23,773 nucleotides of DNA. Origin: DASWTL01 sp036402155 (GTDB lineage: Bacteria > Bacteroidota > Bacteroidia > Sphingobacteriales > Sphingobacteriaceae). Shown here piece by piece: positions 23,753 through 23,773 of this stretch (positions are counted from its first letter, which is position 1; each line of letters starts with the position of its first letter). A program made the position numbers and the translations under genes. A model generated the notes under the pieces. That model was not told the DNA's origin. It ran no database searches and was given only the letters and a program-made list of their open reading frames with translations. Location: positions 1 to 23,773 of the forward strand of contig DASWTL010000346.1 of NCBI GenBank assembly GCA_036402155.1, given 5' to 3'.

Positions 23753-23773
23753 TTATCGGTCAATATCTGGTAT
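23753..23773 (-). CDS. Possible 3' end of the gene upstream of nuoH (partial)
   Basis: Six codons on the minus strand read IPDIDR and end in TAA, five bases before the nuoH ATG. In the usual gene order this would be the end of nuoG. Another frame also stops here, so the frame is not certain, and the fragment is too short to show its family. Confidence 0.25.
   Translation of the reverse strand: MPDIDR

Noticed and set aside
1..23773. Mobile elements, CRISPR arrays, tRNA or rRNA genes
   Set aside because: I looked for transposase motifs, terminal repeats, spaced direct repeats and RNA-gene signatures and found none.

Overview
The window comes from the chromosome of a Bacteroidota bacterium, most likely an aerobic or microaerobic member near Sphingobacteriales (inference). 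The signs are protein style (a TonB-dependent receptor with an N-terminal carboxypeptidase-regulatory domain, a 115-residue dicluster ferredoxin), promoters of the TAnnTTTG type, a lack of clear Shine-Dalgarno sequences, and moderate GC. I see no insertion sequence, phage gene, CRISPR array, tRNA or rRNA.

Layout from left to right. (1) 208-3640, minus strand: an iron-uptake pair, a PepSY-type membrane protein and a TonB-dependent receptor. Two identical-arm palindromes lie over the receptor's promoter. (2) 3801-5453, minus strand: a TlpA-like thioredoxin and two half-size YeeE/YedE sulfur-transport proteins. (3) 5647-11723, plus strand: a respiratory and haem gene cluster. It runs Rrf2 regulator with Fe-S-type cysteines, a C-family haem-copper oxidase subunit I with an unusual N-terminal extension, a CcoO subunit with a second fused cytochrome c domain, two small membrane proteins, a cytochrome c lipoprotein, two tandem group III truncated haemoglobins and an adrenodoxin-type 2Fe-2S ferredoxin. 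(4) 11755-15729, minus strand: dicluster ferredoxin, korA, korB and pdxH. Two CRP/FNR-type sites lie at about -42 and -64 from a candidate promoter. (5) 16084-23773, minus strand: the membrane half of complex I, nuoH-I-J-K-L-M-N, with a small conserved-looking unknown after nuoN. The first genes of the nuo operon lie beyond the right edge.

Taken together the region is about electron flow. KorAB makes reduced ferredoxin from 2-oxoacids, complex I feeds quinone, and the oxidase with its cytochromes c consumes electrons at low oxygen. The Rrf2 regulator and the truncated haemoglobins suggest the plus-strand cluster answers to NO, oxygen or sulfur stress.

The most interesting part is 5647-11723. 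Its oxidase keeps the CcoN active-site tyrosine and copper ligands, but has a NorB-like haem-ligand segment. No CcoP or cbb3 assembly genes are present in the window, and the subunits have unusual fusions and extensions.
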